From the NCBI RefSeq assembly GCF_005887615.1, contig NZ_VANS01000005.1, positions 124,001 to 188,000 of the forward strand: a DNA stretch of 64,000 nucleotides, given 5' to 3'. The translations under genes and the position numbers were made by a program. Position 1 is the stretch's first letter. Each line of letters begins with the position of its first letter. Below the pieces are notes generated by a model. It did no database searches, was not told the DNA's origin, and saw only the letters and a list, made by a program, of their open reading frames with translations. Positions 26,217 to 35,853 of the stretch are shown one piece after another. The stretch comes from Sulfitobacter sabulilitoris. GTDB lineage: Bacteria; Pseudomonadota; Alphaproteobacteria; Rhodobacterales; Rhodobacteraceae.

Positions 26217-26245
26217 TTGCAAGTAAAACAATTAGCACGCATATT
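26217..26245 (+). promoter_or_regulatory. Candidate promoter of the DUF2158-like gene
   Basis: TTGCAA (26217-26222), a 17-bp spacer, and CATATT (26240-26245), 40 bp ahead of ATG 26286 in AT-rich sequence. Confidence 0.35.
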
Positions 26246-26285
26246 CAGAATTCAAATCAGCAAATACAACTAAGGGAACATTCGA

Positions 26286-26453
26286 ATGCCCGATTTTTCA
26301 GAAGGTGATCGCGTTCAAATCAAATCTGGAGGTCCAATTATGACCGTCGAAAGCGTCGATGGGGATAGCGTTCACTGCATTTGGTTTCAAGGAAAATCTC
26401 CCAATCAGTCCATCGCTAGAGACACCCTTTCCAAAGCTGTAATCTCCCTTTAA
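26286..26453 (+). CDS. Small DUF2158 (YodC-like) protein
   Basis: 55-aa protein, MPDFSEGDRVQIKSGGPIMT then VESVDGDSVHCIWFQGK. GDxVQxKSGGPxMTV...CxWF is the signature of DUF2158, a tiny family of unknown function common in phages and mobile DNA. AAGGGAA precedes the ATG. Codon use is AT-richer than neighbouring genes, and it lies in the patch between hairpin array 1 and the thyX-coupled orphan, convergent with the latter. The family call is confident from the motif. Confidence 0.75.
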   Translation: MPDFSEGDRVQIKSGGPIMTVESVDGDSVHCIWFQGKSPNQSIARDTLSKAVISL

Positions 26454-26489
26454 AAACCTACCTCATTCATCGGCGTAGTCTGACAATCA

Positions 26490-27296
26490 CTACTCGGGTC
26501 TATAATTTATTTTTAGAGACAACTCGGACATCGCATAGTGAACGAATTGCTGCCCAAGTGCGGTTAGTTCGTATCCCTCTTCCCTATCGAAGGCGGACAC
26601 AGTCGCAGTGCCTGGCCCACCACGCTTTTTCGGCGCTTTCTTAATGAAGTTACCTTTGTAGTCAGTTTCGCGATGCTGCCGGATAATCGAACCCATAGAA
26701 AGGTCTCTGATAAGAAGCTTAAAAAGGTCGGCGTCTGCCGAGCTCTCTGGAACGCTTTCGCGCCCCACTTTTTCCCATATCTCACCTCTAGAAATTCCAT
26801 CCGAATTGTATATCGCAGCGATTACCTCAAAGTGAAATGGCGAGTAAGTGCTCAGCCAATCAATAAATAAGCGGACCACATCATCGCTGCTCACCCTAGA
26901 AGAGGCAGCATTAGAAAGCAGATTTCGCAGTAGCTGTCTTTTTGTTTCACTTTCGGCTGCCGGCCACTCACGAAAGCTCTTTTTCAGCAGACTTTGGAAA
27001 GACTCTGACGTAATTCTTTTCCCAATTTCTTCATTGTGCATGTCCACTCGGGACATGATCTCGACAATGGTTTGCTCCTTTTCTCGAATTTCGTCATGAA
27101 CCATTTCTATCCAACTTCGAAGGAATTCGTTGGCTTTCTGTTCCTCCTGCTCCCCCCAGTAGCCTGCTGCGGCAGAAAACAAACCACCGGCAAACGGAAC
27201 AGCACCAAGCGTATTTAGTACTGCACGTCCGGCCTTTCCTCTCTTAGAGGCTGGGATTTGCGGAACAGAACCGGACTTGTCATCGTCATCATTCAC
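26490..27296 (-). CDS. AT-rich orphan protein coupled to thyX (unknown function)
   Basis: 268-aa protein of no recognised family. A hydrophobic Gly/Ala segment (about 26-46, [20 protein letters not shown]) could insert in a membrane; a charged helical part follows ([20 protein letters not shown]), then [15 protein letters not shown] and a probable winged-helix region ([23 protein letters not shown]). The helix-plus-SNAA pattern recalls abortive-infection-type proteins such as Abi-alpha, a weak hint. GTG 27296 lies inside the thyX stop (GTGA) behind GAGGGGG. Codon use is clearly more AT-rich than thyX, indicating recent acquisition. Confidence 0.7.
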   Translation of the reverse strand: MNDDDDKSGSVPQIPASKRGKAGRAVLNTLGAVPFAGGLFSAAAGYWGEQEEQKANEFLRSWIEMVHDEIREKEQTIVEIMSRVDMHNEEIGKRITSESFQSLLKKSFREWPAAESETKRQLLRNLLSNAASSRVSSDDVVRLFIDWLSTYSPFHFEVIAAIYNSDGISRGEIWEKVGRESVPESSADADLFKLLIRDLSMGSIIRQHRETDYKGNFIKKAPKKRGGPGTATVSAFDREEGYELTALGQQFVHYAMSELSLKINYRPE

Positions 27297-28213
27297 CGCA
27301 ATACCCCCTCAAATTCCCGCCATTCCCCCTTGCTCATCCCTGAATTCTCCTGCGTCACCTCTTCCCCCTTGAGCATCCGGCGCAGGCAGTCCAGCGCCTT
27401 GCCCGACAACGTGGCACCCCCCAACCGATAATCCTCGAACGCGCTGTAGGCGGCGGGCACCCAGTCGGCGACCACCTTGCAGATCGTGTCGGCGTAGACG
27501 CGGATCTCGTATTGGGCGTGGGCGTCGGCGCGCAGGCGCAGGAAGTGGAAGAGGTTGTGCAGATCGACCTTCCAGTACCACTGGGTGTAGATGTTGGACG
27601 GCAGGTTCATCCGCGCCAGTTCGCGCGCGAGGCCGTCCTGGGGCGCGCCGTCGGGCCCGGTTTCGCCGATCATCTGTTCGTAGTGGTCATAGGCGCGGTT
27701 GCTGTCGGCCTTGAGGATGTCGAGCACGCGGGCGGCTTCCTCGCCCTCGAGCACGCCGCCGCGGCCCTGGTTGTTGACGACCGATTGCGCGTTCACGTGT
27801 TCGGGCGCGGGAATATAGAATTCGCGGTCGAGGATCGAATAGCGGGCGGAGTATTCGTTGACGTTGGCGGTGCGGTGGCGGATCCACTGGCGGGCGACGA
27901 AGACGGGCAGTTTGACGTGCAGCTTGATCTCGCACATCTCGAAGGGGGTGGAGTGCCAGTGGCGCATGAGATAGCGGATCAGGCCTTCGTCGTTCTGGAC
28001 GGATTTGGTGCCCTTGCCGTAGCTCACGCGGGCGGCCTGGCAGATGGCGGCGTCGTCGCCCATGTAGTCGATGACGCGGACGAAGCCGTGGTCGAGCACG
28101 GGATGGGCGGTGTAGAGATGCGCCTCCATCCCCGGGGCGGTGGCGCGCAGGGTCTGGACGGGGGTGCGGCGAAGTTCGTCGATTTCGGCCTGCTGCTCTG
28201 GGCTGATCGGCAT
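27293..28213 (-). CDS. thyX: Flavin-dependent thymidylate synthase ThyX
   Basis: 306-aa FAD enzyme that methylates dUMP to dTMP with methylenetetrahydrofolate. The ThyX motif appears as [15 protein letters not shown] in the middle, with [10 protein letters not shown] before it. Length suits alphaproteobacterial ThyX. No thyA is in the window. Its stop overlaps the GTG of the AT-rich orphan, so that gene is translated with it. The 190-bp gap upstream is shared with the divergent lipoprotein gene. Confidence 0.95.
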   Translation of the reverse strand: MPISPEQQAEIDELRRTPVQTLRATAPGMEAHLYTAHPVLDHGFVRVIDYMGDDAAICQAARVSYGKGTKSVQNDEGLIRYLMRHWHSTPFEMCEIKLHVKLPVFVARQWIRHRTANVNEYSARYSILDREFYIPAPEHVNAQSVVNNQGRGGVLEGEEAARVLDILKADSNRAYDHYEQMIGETGPDGAPQDGLARELARMNLPSNIYTQWYWKVDLHNLFHFLRLRADAHAQYEIRVYADTICKVVADWVPAAYSAFEDYRLGGATLSGKALDCLRRMLKGEEVTQENSGMSKGEWREFEGVLR

Positions 28214-28373
28214 GGGTGCGAATCCTCTGGGTCGGAAAGGTCAGACTCACACTTTATCTAGTGCGACGCCTCGCGTGAACCGCAATATCAGGGTTACGCA
28301 TCGGCCACGGTTGTCCACTTTTCAGGATGGTTTGCGTTGACTTTGTGTGCGTTTCCCCAAAAGGTGGCGGCAA

Positions 28374-28388
28374 TTAAGAAACCATTCA
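28374..28388. promoter_or_regulatory. CtrA-like box upstream of the surface lipoprotein gene
   Basis: TTAA-N7-TTCA at 28374-28388 is one mismatch from the alphaproteobacterial CtrA site TTAA-N7-TTAA and ends 15 bp before the lipoprotein ATG. One site alone is weak evidence. Confidence 0.25.
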
Positions 28389-28403
28389 TAAGGTTTGACA
28401 GGC

Positions 28404-29495
28404 ATGACCCGATTTTATCTTTCCGTCGCCGCGCTGGCGATCGTGGCCGCATGCAGTGGCGGCAACCCCTTCGAGGACAATGCGGAGGAACCATCTGGCG
28501 GAGGGGAGACCCCCACGACGGGAACGCCGACGACCGGCACGCCGATCACCGGCGAGGGCCTGCCGCCGGGCACCACCTCGCCCACGGCGGAGCTGGGGAT
28601 CTTCCGGTCCGAGGCGCGGTCCGAGGAGGATGCGACCAACGGCAACGGGTTTGCCAACGAGATCAGATACAACGCGGCGAACGACACCTTCGAGGTCAAC
28701 AACCTGGCGTTCGATGGCGGCAACGTCTATCAGCGCGGCAACCCGGTGGGCAGCCTTGGGCCCTATTCGGTCTACGAGGCGGACCAGCAGTTTCCCGACA
28801 GCGTGACGGCGGATCCGATCAACCAGTTCACCCACCGCGCGATCTATGGCGTGAGCCGCGATTCCAATGCAGCCGGTGTGCCCAACACGCGGTTCGCGAT
28901 CGTGCGGACGGGCGCCTATGTTCCCTACGGTTTCGGCGGGTTCATCTATCAGCGCGAAGGCGGCGTGACGCTGCCTGAAACCGGCCAGGCCCAGTTCAGG
29001 GGCAAGACGGCCGGCCTGCGCGATTTCGACGGTGCCGGCGGATTGCAGTATTCGACATCCGATATCGAGATCGCGGTGGATTTCAACGATTTCGACCAGG
29101 TGACGGGCGGACGCGGCGACGGCGTGAAGGGCACGCTGAGCAACCGGCGTGTGTTCGACATCAACGGCAACGACATCACCTCGCAGGTGGTGGGCAATAT
29201 CAACAGCGAAAACACGGCGAGCCTGTCGTCGCTGCCCAACGCCTTTTTCACCGTCGGTCCGAACGTGCTGGACAACAACGGCGAGATCGTGGGCGAGTTG
29301 ACCAGCACGTTCGTCAACGACCAGAACGTCGCGGTGAACTACGAGGAAGGCAAGTATTACGCGATCATATCGGGCGATACGCCGAACGAGATCGTGGGCA
29401 TCCTTGTGACCACCAACACCGCCGAATTCCAGGGCGTGACCGTGCGCGACACCAGCGGTTTCATCGTTTATCGGGACACGGCGCAACTTCCATGA
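28404..29495 (+). CDS. Surface lipoprotein with TbpB-like C-terminal barrel
   Basis: 363-aa lipoprotein: signal MTRFYLSVAALAIVAAC with the lipobox Cys18, then a Gly/Thr/Pro-rich linker (about 26-60), and a beta-rich part. The C-terminal region (AQFRGKTAGLRDFDGAGG, IEIAVDFNDFD, FFTVGPNVLDNNGEIVGEL) matches the handle/barrel repeat of transferrin-binding-protein-like lipoproteins. The next gene is a Slam, which moves exactly such lipoproteins to the cell surface, so it is the probable client. The ligand (metal, heme or host or algal molecule) is unknown. ATG 28404 with AAGG upstream starts it. Confidence 0.82.
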   Translation: MTRFYLSVAALAIVAACSGGNPFEDNAEEPSGGGETPTTGTPTTGTPITGEGLPPGTTSPTAELGIFRSEARSEEDATNGNGFANEIRYNAANDTFEVNNLAFDGGNVYQRGNPVGSLGPYSVYEADQQFPDSVTADPINQFTHRAIYGVSRDSNAAGVPNTRFAIVRTGAYVPYGFGGFIYQREGGVTLPETGQAQFRGKTAGLRDFDGAGGLQYSTSDIEIAVDFNDFDQVTGGRGDGVKGTLSNRRVFDINGNDITSQVVGNINSENTASLSSLPNAFFTVGPNVLDNNGEIVGELTSTFVNDQNVAVNYEEGKYYAIISGDTPNEIVGILVTTNTAEFQGVTVRDTSGFIVYRDTAQLP

Positions 29496-30886
29496 TCGAC
29501 CCGAGGGTCACGGCGGGACGTGTCGCGGCGCTTTGCTTCGGGCTGGGCGCCGCCACGCTGGTCGCGGCCCAGACGACGCAGCTTTCGCCGGATCAGATGC
29601 GGGCGGCGGCCGCCGAAACCCTGAGAAGCGGTCAGCCGGCCGTGGCGCAGGGCTATGCCGATGCGCTGGTCGCGCGGGACGCCACCGACCTGACGGCGCA
29701 TCTTATCTTGTCGCGCGCGCTGCGCGATCAGGGCGATTATCCGGCGGCCAGATCGTCGGCGCGCACGGCGTGGTCGCTGGCGCAGACACCGGCGCAGAAA
29801 TATTCAAGCGCGCTGGTGATGGCGCAGGCGCTGGCATCGGCGGGGCAGCGTACACGCGCGCAGCTTTGGTTGCGACGGGCGGTGCAACACGCCCCCAACG
29901 ACACCCTGGCCGCCCGCGCAAAGCGCGATTTCCGCTATGTCCAGCAGCGCAACCCGTGGCGCACCGACCTCAGCTTTACGCTGGCGCCGAATTCGAACAT
30001 CAACAACGGCAGCGCGCGCGATACCTCGTTCCTGAACTACCGGATCAGCGAAATCCTGTTCGGTCAGCCGGTGGAATATTCCCTGGATGGGGCGGCACAG
30101 GCGCTGTCGGGGCTGGAGTTCGGCGGCGGGCTGAGGACGCGCTATCGCTTTGACCAATCGGCCACCCATGCGCAGGATCTGACATTTTCCGCCGATTACC
30201 GCAGCTTTGCGCTGAGCGATGGCGCCAAGGCGCAGGCCCCCGGCGTGTCGGGATCGGATTTCGCCTATGGCACCGTGAGCGTCGGCTATGCCTTCGAGGC
30301 CCGCAACCTGGAGGGCAAGGGCACATTCGCGCTGGGTGCCGACCTTGGACAATCGTGGTACGGCGGCGCCCGCTACGCCAGCTTTCACCGGCTGCGCGCG
30401 GCACAGACCTTTCACCGTGAAACGGGGTCCCAGGTCCGGCTGAGCGCGGACCACGAATGGCAGACCGGTCAGGCCACGAACGACGTCGATACGCTGCGCG
30501 GAACGGCGGCGTGGATCGGGCGGCGGCCGAACGGCAATCAGGTGCTTGTGTCCTTCGGCCTTGGCGCGGCCAGTTCGCCCAATGCGGATTCGGAATATAC
30601 CGGCGCCACGGTCCAGACGGCGCTGGCGCTGGCCCGGCCGGTGATGGGGGCGGCGGTGCAATTCGGTCTGGGGCTGGAGTTCCGCGACTATGACACGTCG
30701 CGCCATGATCCGTCGGGCCGCGAGGACGCCAAGATCGCCGCCGATGTGACCGCGACCTTCAAGAGCATCGATTATTACGGGTTCAACCCCAGCGTGACCT
30801 TGTCGGCAAGCCGCACGGACAGCAATATCGGGCTGTTCGACACCACCCGGTTCGGGGTCAGTCTCGGGATCCGCTCCGCCTTTTGA
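29492..30886 (+). CDS. Surface lipoprotein assembly modifier (Slam, DUF560-type)
   Basis: 464-aa outer-membrane protein. A signal peptide (about 1-27) is followed by a TPR-rich periplasmic domain (about 30-150, with DLTAHLILSRALRDQGDYPAA) and then a C-terminal barrel that begins with FTLAPNSNINNG, a Slam hallmark, and ends in an aromatic residue (SLGIRSAF). Slams flip specific lipoproteins to the outer leaflet. It overlaps its lipoprotein gene by ATGA, strong evidence that they form a pair. Slams were described in Neisseria and relatives; an alphaproteobacterial one is less usual. Confidence 0.88.
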   Translation: MIDPRVTAGRVAALCFGLGAATLVAAQTTQLSPDQMRAAAAETLRSGQPAVAQGYADALVARDATDLTAHLILSRALRDQGDYPAARSSARTAWSLAQTPAQKYSSALVMAQALASAGQRTRAQLWLRRAVQHAPNDTLAARAKRDFRYVQQRNPWRTDLSFTLAPNSNINNGSARDTSFLNYRISEILFGQPVEYSLDGAAQALSGLEFGGGLRTRYRFDQSATHAQDLTFSADYRSFALSDGAKAQAPGVSGSDFAYGTVSVGYAFEARNLEGKGTFALGADLGQSWYGGARYASFHRLRAAQTFHRETGSQVRLSADHEWQTGQATNDVDTLRGTAAWIGRRPNGNQVLVSFGLGAASSPNADSEYTGATVQTALALARPVMGAAVQFGLGLEFRDYDTSRHDPSGREDAKIAADVTATFKSIDYYGFNPSVTLSASRTDSNIGLFDTTRFGVSLGIRSAF

Positions 30887-30912
30887 GGCGGCGACGGGTC
30901 GACAGCGCCGCC
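30887..30912 (+). terminator. Hairpin after the Slam gene
   Basis: GGCGGCG (30887-30893) pairs with CGCCGCC (30906-30912) directly at the stop codon; no U-run follows. Confidence 0.35.
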
Positions 30913-30983
30913 AGATGCATTAGCTTGCTGTCAGACTGCGGAGCGTATGCCGCACCAGAGATGACACAGACAGGAGCATCACC

Positions 30984-31418
30984 ATGCCCATCAAATATCT
31001 TCACACCATGGTCCGCGTGAAAGACCTGGAGAAATCGAAGGCTTTTTATGAATTGCTGGGGCTGAAGGAACGGCGCCGCATCGAAAACGAGGGCGGGCGG
31101 TTCACGCTGGTGTTCATGTGCCCCCCCGGTCAGGACGACGGCCATGCGGATGTCGAGCTGACGTATAACTGGGACGGCGACGACGCCCTGCCCGACGACA
31201 GCCGCCATTTCGGGCATCTCGCCTACACGGTCGATAACATCTACGACACGTGCAAGATGCTTCAGGACAACGGCGTGACGATCAACCGTCCGCCGCGCGA
31301 CGGCCGCATGGCGTTCGTGCGCTCGCCCGACAACATCTCTGTCGAGTTGTTGCAGGAAGGCGATGCCCTGCCCCCGCAGGAGCCGTGGGCGAGCATGGAA
31401 AACACCGGTCACTGGTAA
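30984..31418 (+). CDS. gloA: Lactoylglutathione lyase (glyoxalase I)
   Basis: 144-aa vicinal-oxygen-chelate enzyme that converts the methylglyoxal-glutathione adduct to S-lactoylglutathione. YLHTMVRVKDLEKSKAFYE places the first metal His, VELTYNWD the first Glu, HFGHLAYTVDNIYD the second His and SVELLQEGDALPP the second Glu: the complete set. CAGGAGCATCACC precedes the ATG. The DUF1194 gene starts nine bases after its stop, suggesting an operon. Confidence 0.93.
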   Translation: MPIKYLHTMVRVKDLEKSKAFYELLGLKERRRIENEGGRFTLVFMCPPGQDDGHADVELTYNWDGDDALPDDSRHFGHLAYTVDNIYDTCKMLQDNGVTINRPPRDGRMAFVRSPDNISVELLQEGDALPPQEPWASMENTGHW

Positions 31419-31427
31419 GGCGCGACC

Positions 31428-32153
31428 TTGGGACACTCGCTTAGCATCGCAGTGGGGCTTGCCGTCGCGCTGGCCCCGACCCTGGCCCAGGCCGCGCCGC
31501 AATGCCGTCTGGCGCTGGTGATGGCGATGGATGTGTCGAGTTCGGTCGACAGCGAGGAAGACCGGCTGCAACGCGGCGGGCTTGTGGCGGCCCTGACCGC
31601 GCCGGAGGTCCGCGAGGCGTTTTTCGCCTCTGACCTGCCGGTGGCGCTGGCGATCTACGAATGGTCGGGGCGCTACAACCAGGAGCTTTTGCTGGACTGG
31701 ACGATGATCGACAGCCCGCGTGCATTGGTCGAGGCGGCGGAAACGGTGGCCGCCAGCCGGCGCAGTCACAATGACTTCCCGACCGCGATGGGGTATGCGC
31801 TGGGGTATGGCGCGGGGGTTCTGTCGCGCGCGCCGCAGTGTTTGTCAAAGACGCTGGACATGGCGGGCGACGGGCAGAACAACGAAGGTTTCGGCCCGGC
31901 CGCGGCCTATGCGGAATTTCCGTTCGCCGATGTCACGGTGAACGGGCTGGTGGTGAATGCCGCCGATTACGAGGCCGAGGTCGGCCTGATCGCGTTCTAC
32001 AAGGGCCAGGTGATGCGTGGCCCCGGCGCCTTCGTCGAAGTGGCGCAGGGGTTCGACGATTACGAGCGCGCGATGCGCCGCAAGCTTGAGCGGGAGCTGG
32101 CCCCGCCCGTCCTGGGCATGGACGAGGCCCCCGCGCCGGCCCCCAAGGGATGA
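31428..32153 (+). CDS. DUF1194 exported VWA-like protein 1
   Basis: 241-aa protein with a signal peptide (cleavage after AQAA) and a DUF1194 domain, a von Willebrand A-like fold. The MIDAS-type motif is MAMDVSSSVDSEED, with MAGDGQNNEG as the acidic metal loop. Such proteins may bind metal-dependent ligands in the periplasm; no function is proven. TTG 31428 with AAGG upstream is the likely start. The stop overlaps the next paralogue by ATGA. Confidence 0.8.
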   Translation: MGHSLSIAVGLAVALAPTLAQAAPQCRLALVMAMDVSSSVDSEEDRLQRGGLVAALTAPEVREAFFASDLPVALAIYEWSGRYNQELLLDWTMIDSPRALVEAAETVAASRRSHNDFPTAMGYALGYGAGVLSRAPQCLSKTLDMAGDGQNNEGFGPAAAYAEFPFADVTVNGLVVNAADYEAEVGLIAFYKGQVMRGPGAFVEVAQGFDDYERAMRRKLERELAPPVLGMDEAPAPAPKG

Positions 32154-32869
32154 AGCTGCGCGCGGCCCTGGCGGTGCTGCCGATGGTCATGGTGCTGGCA
32201 GCGCCCGCGCAGTCGGCCTGCCGGCAGGCGCTTGCGCTGGGTCTGGATGTCTCGGGTTCGGTTGATCTGCGCGAGTACCGCTTGCAGATCGACGGGCTGG
32301 TGGCGGCACTGGGCGCGCCCGATGTCGCGGCGGCGCTGCTGGCGACGCCCTCGGCTCCGGTGTCGATCATGGTCTATGAATGGAGCGGCCCGGCGGACCA
32401 GGCCATTCTTGTGCCCTGGACGGCCGTGACCGATGCCGCCGCACTGGCCGGCGTGCGCGACACGCTGAGCGCCACGTGGCGGCGCGAGGCGAGCCCCGGC
32501 ACGGCGCTGGGGGTCGCGATGACGCTGGGCGCGCGGTATCTGGACGAGCAATCGGACTGCTGGAAGCGCACGCTGGATATTTCGGGCGACGGGACGTCGA
32601 ACCTTGGGCCACGGCCCCGCGACGTCAAAGACCGGATCGGCGCGCGCGGCATCACGATCAATGCGCTGGTCATCGGGGCGGATGCGCCCGCCACCGGCGA
32701 CCGCCGACAGGCCGAGATCGGCGAGTTGTCGTCGTACTTCCGCGCCGAGGTGATCGTGGGGCCGGACGCCTTTGTCGAGACCGCGCTTGGCTTCGAGGGC
32801 TACGCCGAGGCGATGACCGCCAAGCTCAAGCGCGAATTGGAGGGCATTGCGCTGTCGCTGGCGCGCTGA
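32150..32869 (+). CDS. DUF1194 exported VWA-like protein 2
   Basis: 239-aa paralogue of the preceding gene: signal peptide (cleavage after QSA), GLDVSGSVDLREY as the MIDAS-type loop, IMVYEWSG and LDISGDGTSNLGP aligned with the same positions in the first copy. The two share layout but are clearly diverged, so the duplication is old. They are translationally coupled and may act as a pair in the periplasm. Confidence 0.8.
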   Translation: MKLRAALAVLPMVMVLAAPAQSACRQALALGLDVSGSVDLREYRLQIDGLVAALGAPDVAAALLATPSAPVSIMVYEWSGPADQAILVPWTAVTDAAALAGVRDTLSATWRREASPGTALGVAMTLGARYLDEQSDCWKRTLDISGDGTSNLGPRPRDVKDRIGARGITINALVIGADAPATGDRRQAEIGELSSYFRAEVIVGPDAFVETALGFEGYAEAMTAKLKRELEGIALSLAR

Positions 32870-32904
32870 TGCCCCCCCCACCTGCCGGTGCCGCGGCCGG
32901 CCCG

Positions 32905-33408
32905 TCAGTAGATATAGCGGATCTGATCGCTCCAGTAGCGTTCCATCCGTTTCAGGGAATGGGTGATTTCGCCGATCCCGTCGGGCCCCAGAACGCCCTT
33001 GTGTTCCAGCCCGTCGGCATGGCGCGAGAACAGGCCGGCGACCACATCGCGGATGCCCTGCCCCTTCGAGGTCAGTCTGACCCGTACCGACCGGCGGTCC
33101 ACCTCGCAGCGCTGGTGGTGCATGTAGCCCATGTCGACCAGTTTCTTGAGGTTGTAGCTGACGTTGCTGCCCTGGTAGTAGCCGCGGCTTTTCAGTTCGC
33201 CCGCCGTGACCTCGTTGTCGCCGATGTTGAACAGCAACAGGGCCTGAACCGCGTTGATCTCCAGCACGCCGACGCGTTCGAATTCATCCTTGATCACGTC
33301 CAGCAGCAGGCGGTGCAACCGCTCCACCAACGACAAGGCTTCCAGGTAGCCCACCATGAAGCCCTTGCCGGCTGTCACGTGGATAGGGTCTTGAATGCTC
33401 ATATTCAT
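32905..33408 (-). CDS. ldtR: LdtR-type MarR family regulator
   Basis: 167-aa winged-helix protein. FMVGYLEALSLVERLHRLLLD near the N-terminus, AGELKSRGYYQGSNVSYNLKKL (recognition helix) and HHQRCEVDRRSVRVRLTSKG (wing) match LdtR, the regulator of L,D-transpeptidase and cell-wall stress genes known from Liberibacter and other alphaproteobacteria. It stands alone on the minus strand, converging on the DUF1194 pair. Target genes in this organism are unknown. Confidence 0.85.
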   Translation of the reverse strand: MNMSIQDPIHVTAGKGFMVGYLEALSLVERLHRLLLDVIKDEFERVGVLEINAVQALLLFNIGDNEVTAGELKSRGYYQGSNVSYNLKKLVDMGYMHHQRCEVDRRSVRVRLTSKGQGIRDVVAGLFSRHADGLEHKGVLGPDGIGEITHSLKRMERYWSDQIRYIY

Positions 33409-33468
33409 GCTCCGACTCGCTCTGCTCGAAGCAGCAAACTGGGCCGGAAAGCCAAATATTCGGTTAAA

Positions 33469-33744
33469 TTAGGCTTTTTCCTGCGAACGGTCGCTCAATT
33501 GTCCGGAAATATCCGAAATCAGCGCGCCGTAAGGATCGGGCGCGGGCGCCTGACCGGTCACCCACAGATAGAGATCGTGGTCGTTTTCGTTCAGCAGCGC
33601 GTCATAGGTCGCAAGGCCCGTGTCCGCCATCGCGTCAAGGTTGCGGTCGGCGTAGTCCGACAGGATCAGGTCCATTTCCTTGATCCCGCGGCGCATCGAC
33701 CGCATTTTCAGCCGCTTGATACGGTGGTCATGCCGTTCGGTCAT
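33469..33744 (-). CDS. sdhE: Succinate dehydrogenase assembly factor SdhE
   Basis: 91-aa protein of the SdhE/Sdh5 (DUF339) family that helps attach FAD to succinate dehydrogenase. RIKRLKMRSMRRGIKEMDLILSDYA contains the RGxxE motif (MRRGIKEMD). It starts at ATG 33744, overlapping the upstream XRE gene by four bases, so its synthesis is tied to that regulator. Longer open frame is ignored. Confidence 0.9.
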   Translation of the reverse strand: MTERHDHRIKRLKMRSMRRGIKEMDLILSDYADRNLDAMADTGLATYDALLNENDHDLYLWVTGQAPAPDPYGALISDISGQLSDRSQEKA

Positions 33745-34148
33745 TGTGCGTCTTCCTTGATCGCCGCGCGCAGTTTCTTTTCGAAGCGCGCCATCTGTTC
33801 GGCCCGTGCGACCATGTCGGCACGCATGTCGCGCAACTCGACCAGCAATTCCTTCGCCGTCTCGGGCAGGGCCGCGGTGTCTTCGGGGGCGCTCAGCCCC
33901 TGGCCCTGGCCGTTCATCAGCCATGTCATCGATACGTTGAGCAGCCCGGCCATCATCGACAGGCGGTTGGCGCGCGGCTCCGACAGGTCGTCCTCCCATC
34001 CGCGCAGGGTCGCCAGCCGCACCCCCAGCCGCTTGGCCAATTGCGCCTGGCTCATGCCCGCGGCCTCGCGCGCGGCGGCGACGCGGTCGCCGAAGGTTGC
34101 CGTTTCAGGTCCGTACCAATTGTCGCTCTCGTCCATCATTCGTGTCAC
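33741..34148 (-). CDS. XRE family helix-turn-helix protein
   Basis: 135-aa protein with an N-terminal XRE domain (about 20-78: FGDRVAAAREAAGMSQAQLA, then LATLRGWEDDLSEPRANRL) and a coiled C-terminal tail (ELLVELRDMRADMVARAEQM). It probably binds DNA as a dimer. It is first in a two-gene unit with sdhE (4-bp overlap) and divergent from the aspartate aminotransferase gene, whose promoter it could regulate. Confidence 0.82.
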   Translation of the reverse strand: MTRMMDESDNWYGPETATFGDRVAAAREAAGMSQAQLAKRLGVRLATLRGWEDDLSEPRANRLSMMAGLLNVSMTWLMNGQGQGLSAPEDTAALPETAKELLVELRDMRADMVARAEQMARFEKKLRAAIKEDAQ

Positions 34149-34208
34149 TCCTGCGTCGTTGATCGTGCTTGATCGGGCGCCATGCCCATCCTATGAGGGT
34201 CGCCGTAG

Positions 34209-35432
<1,224 letters not shown>

Positions 35433-35448
35433 CACGGGGAGCAGGCAT

Positions 35449-35853
35449 GTGAGCAGCGCGTTGCCAGAGTATTATTTCCGGGTCCGCGAAAACGGCGCGG
35501 CGGTGTTTCGCGTCGATACCGAAAACCGCCAGCGCCGGATCGAGATGGACCAGATCGCCATCGTCAACATCCGCAACGGCGAGATCAAGCCGCAGGGTGA
35601 CCGCATATTGTCGGAGGGCGACATCGCCGCCATCCGCGACTGGATGACGGACCGGATGCGCGTGCTGGCCCACCGCGACATCGACGACATCTTTCGCGCG
35701 GTGGATTACATGAACCTGACGGCGCAGTGGGTCCAGAGTCGCGCGACGGATGATCAGCTCGAGGCGGTCACCGACCGGCTGCTGCTGGCAATGCACGATC
35801 TGCGCAGCATCCTGGTGCGCAAGAAGGCCGACAGGATCGACCGCGACAGCTAG
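35449..35853 (+). CDS. Conserved hypothetical protein (134 aa)
   Basis: Cytoplasmic protein without signal peptide or membrane segment. YYFRVRENGAAVFRVDTENR and DQIAIVNIRNGEIKP look beta-rich; the rest is helical (DDIFRAVDYMNLTAQWVQS). I recognise it only as a conserved rhodobacterial protein. GTG 35449 with GGGGAG upstream starts it, 16 bp after aatA, so it is probably in the same operon. It overlaps the MATE gene by 4 bp tail to tail. Confidence 0.68.
   Translation: MSSALPEYYFRVRENGAAVFRVDTENRQRRIEMDQIAIVNIRNGEIKPQGDRILSEGDIAAIRDWMTDRMRVLAHRDIDDIFRAVDYMNLTAQWVQSRATDDQLEAVTDRLLLAMHDLRSILVRKKADRIDRDS

Noticed and set aside
25687-26226. 179-codon plus-strand ORF across hairpin array 1
   Set aside because: The translation is Gly/Arg-rich without domain character and the DNA is a string of inverted repeats; no good start signal is present.
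28337-28365. TTGACT promoter before the surface lipoprotein gene
   Set aside because: The -35-like TTGACT lacks a believable -10 at 16-18 bp, so I do not list it.
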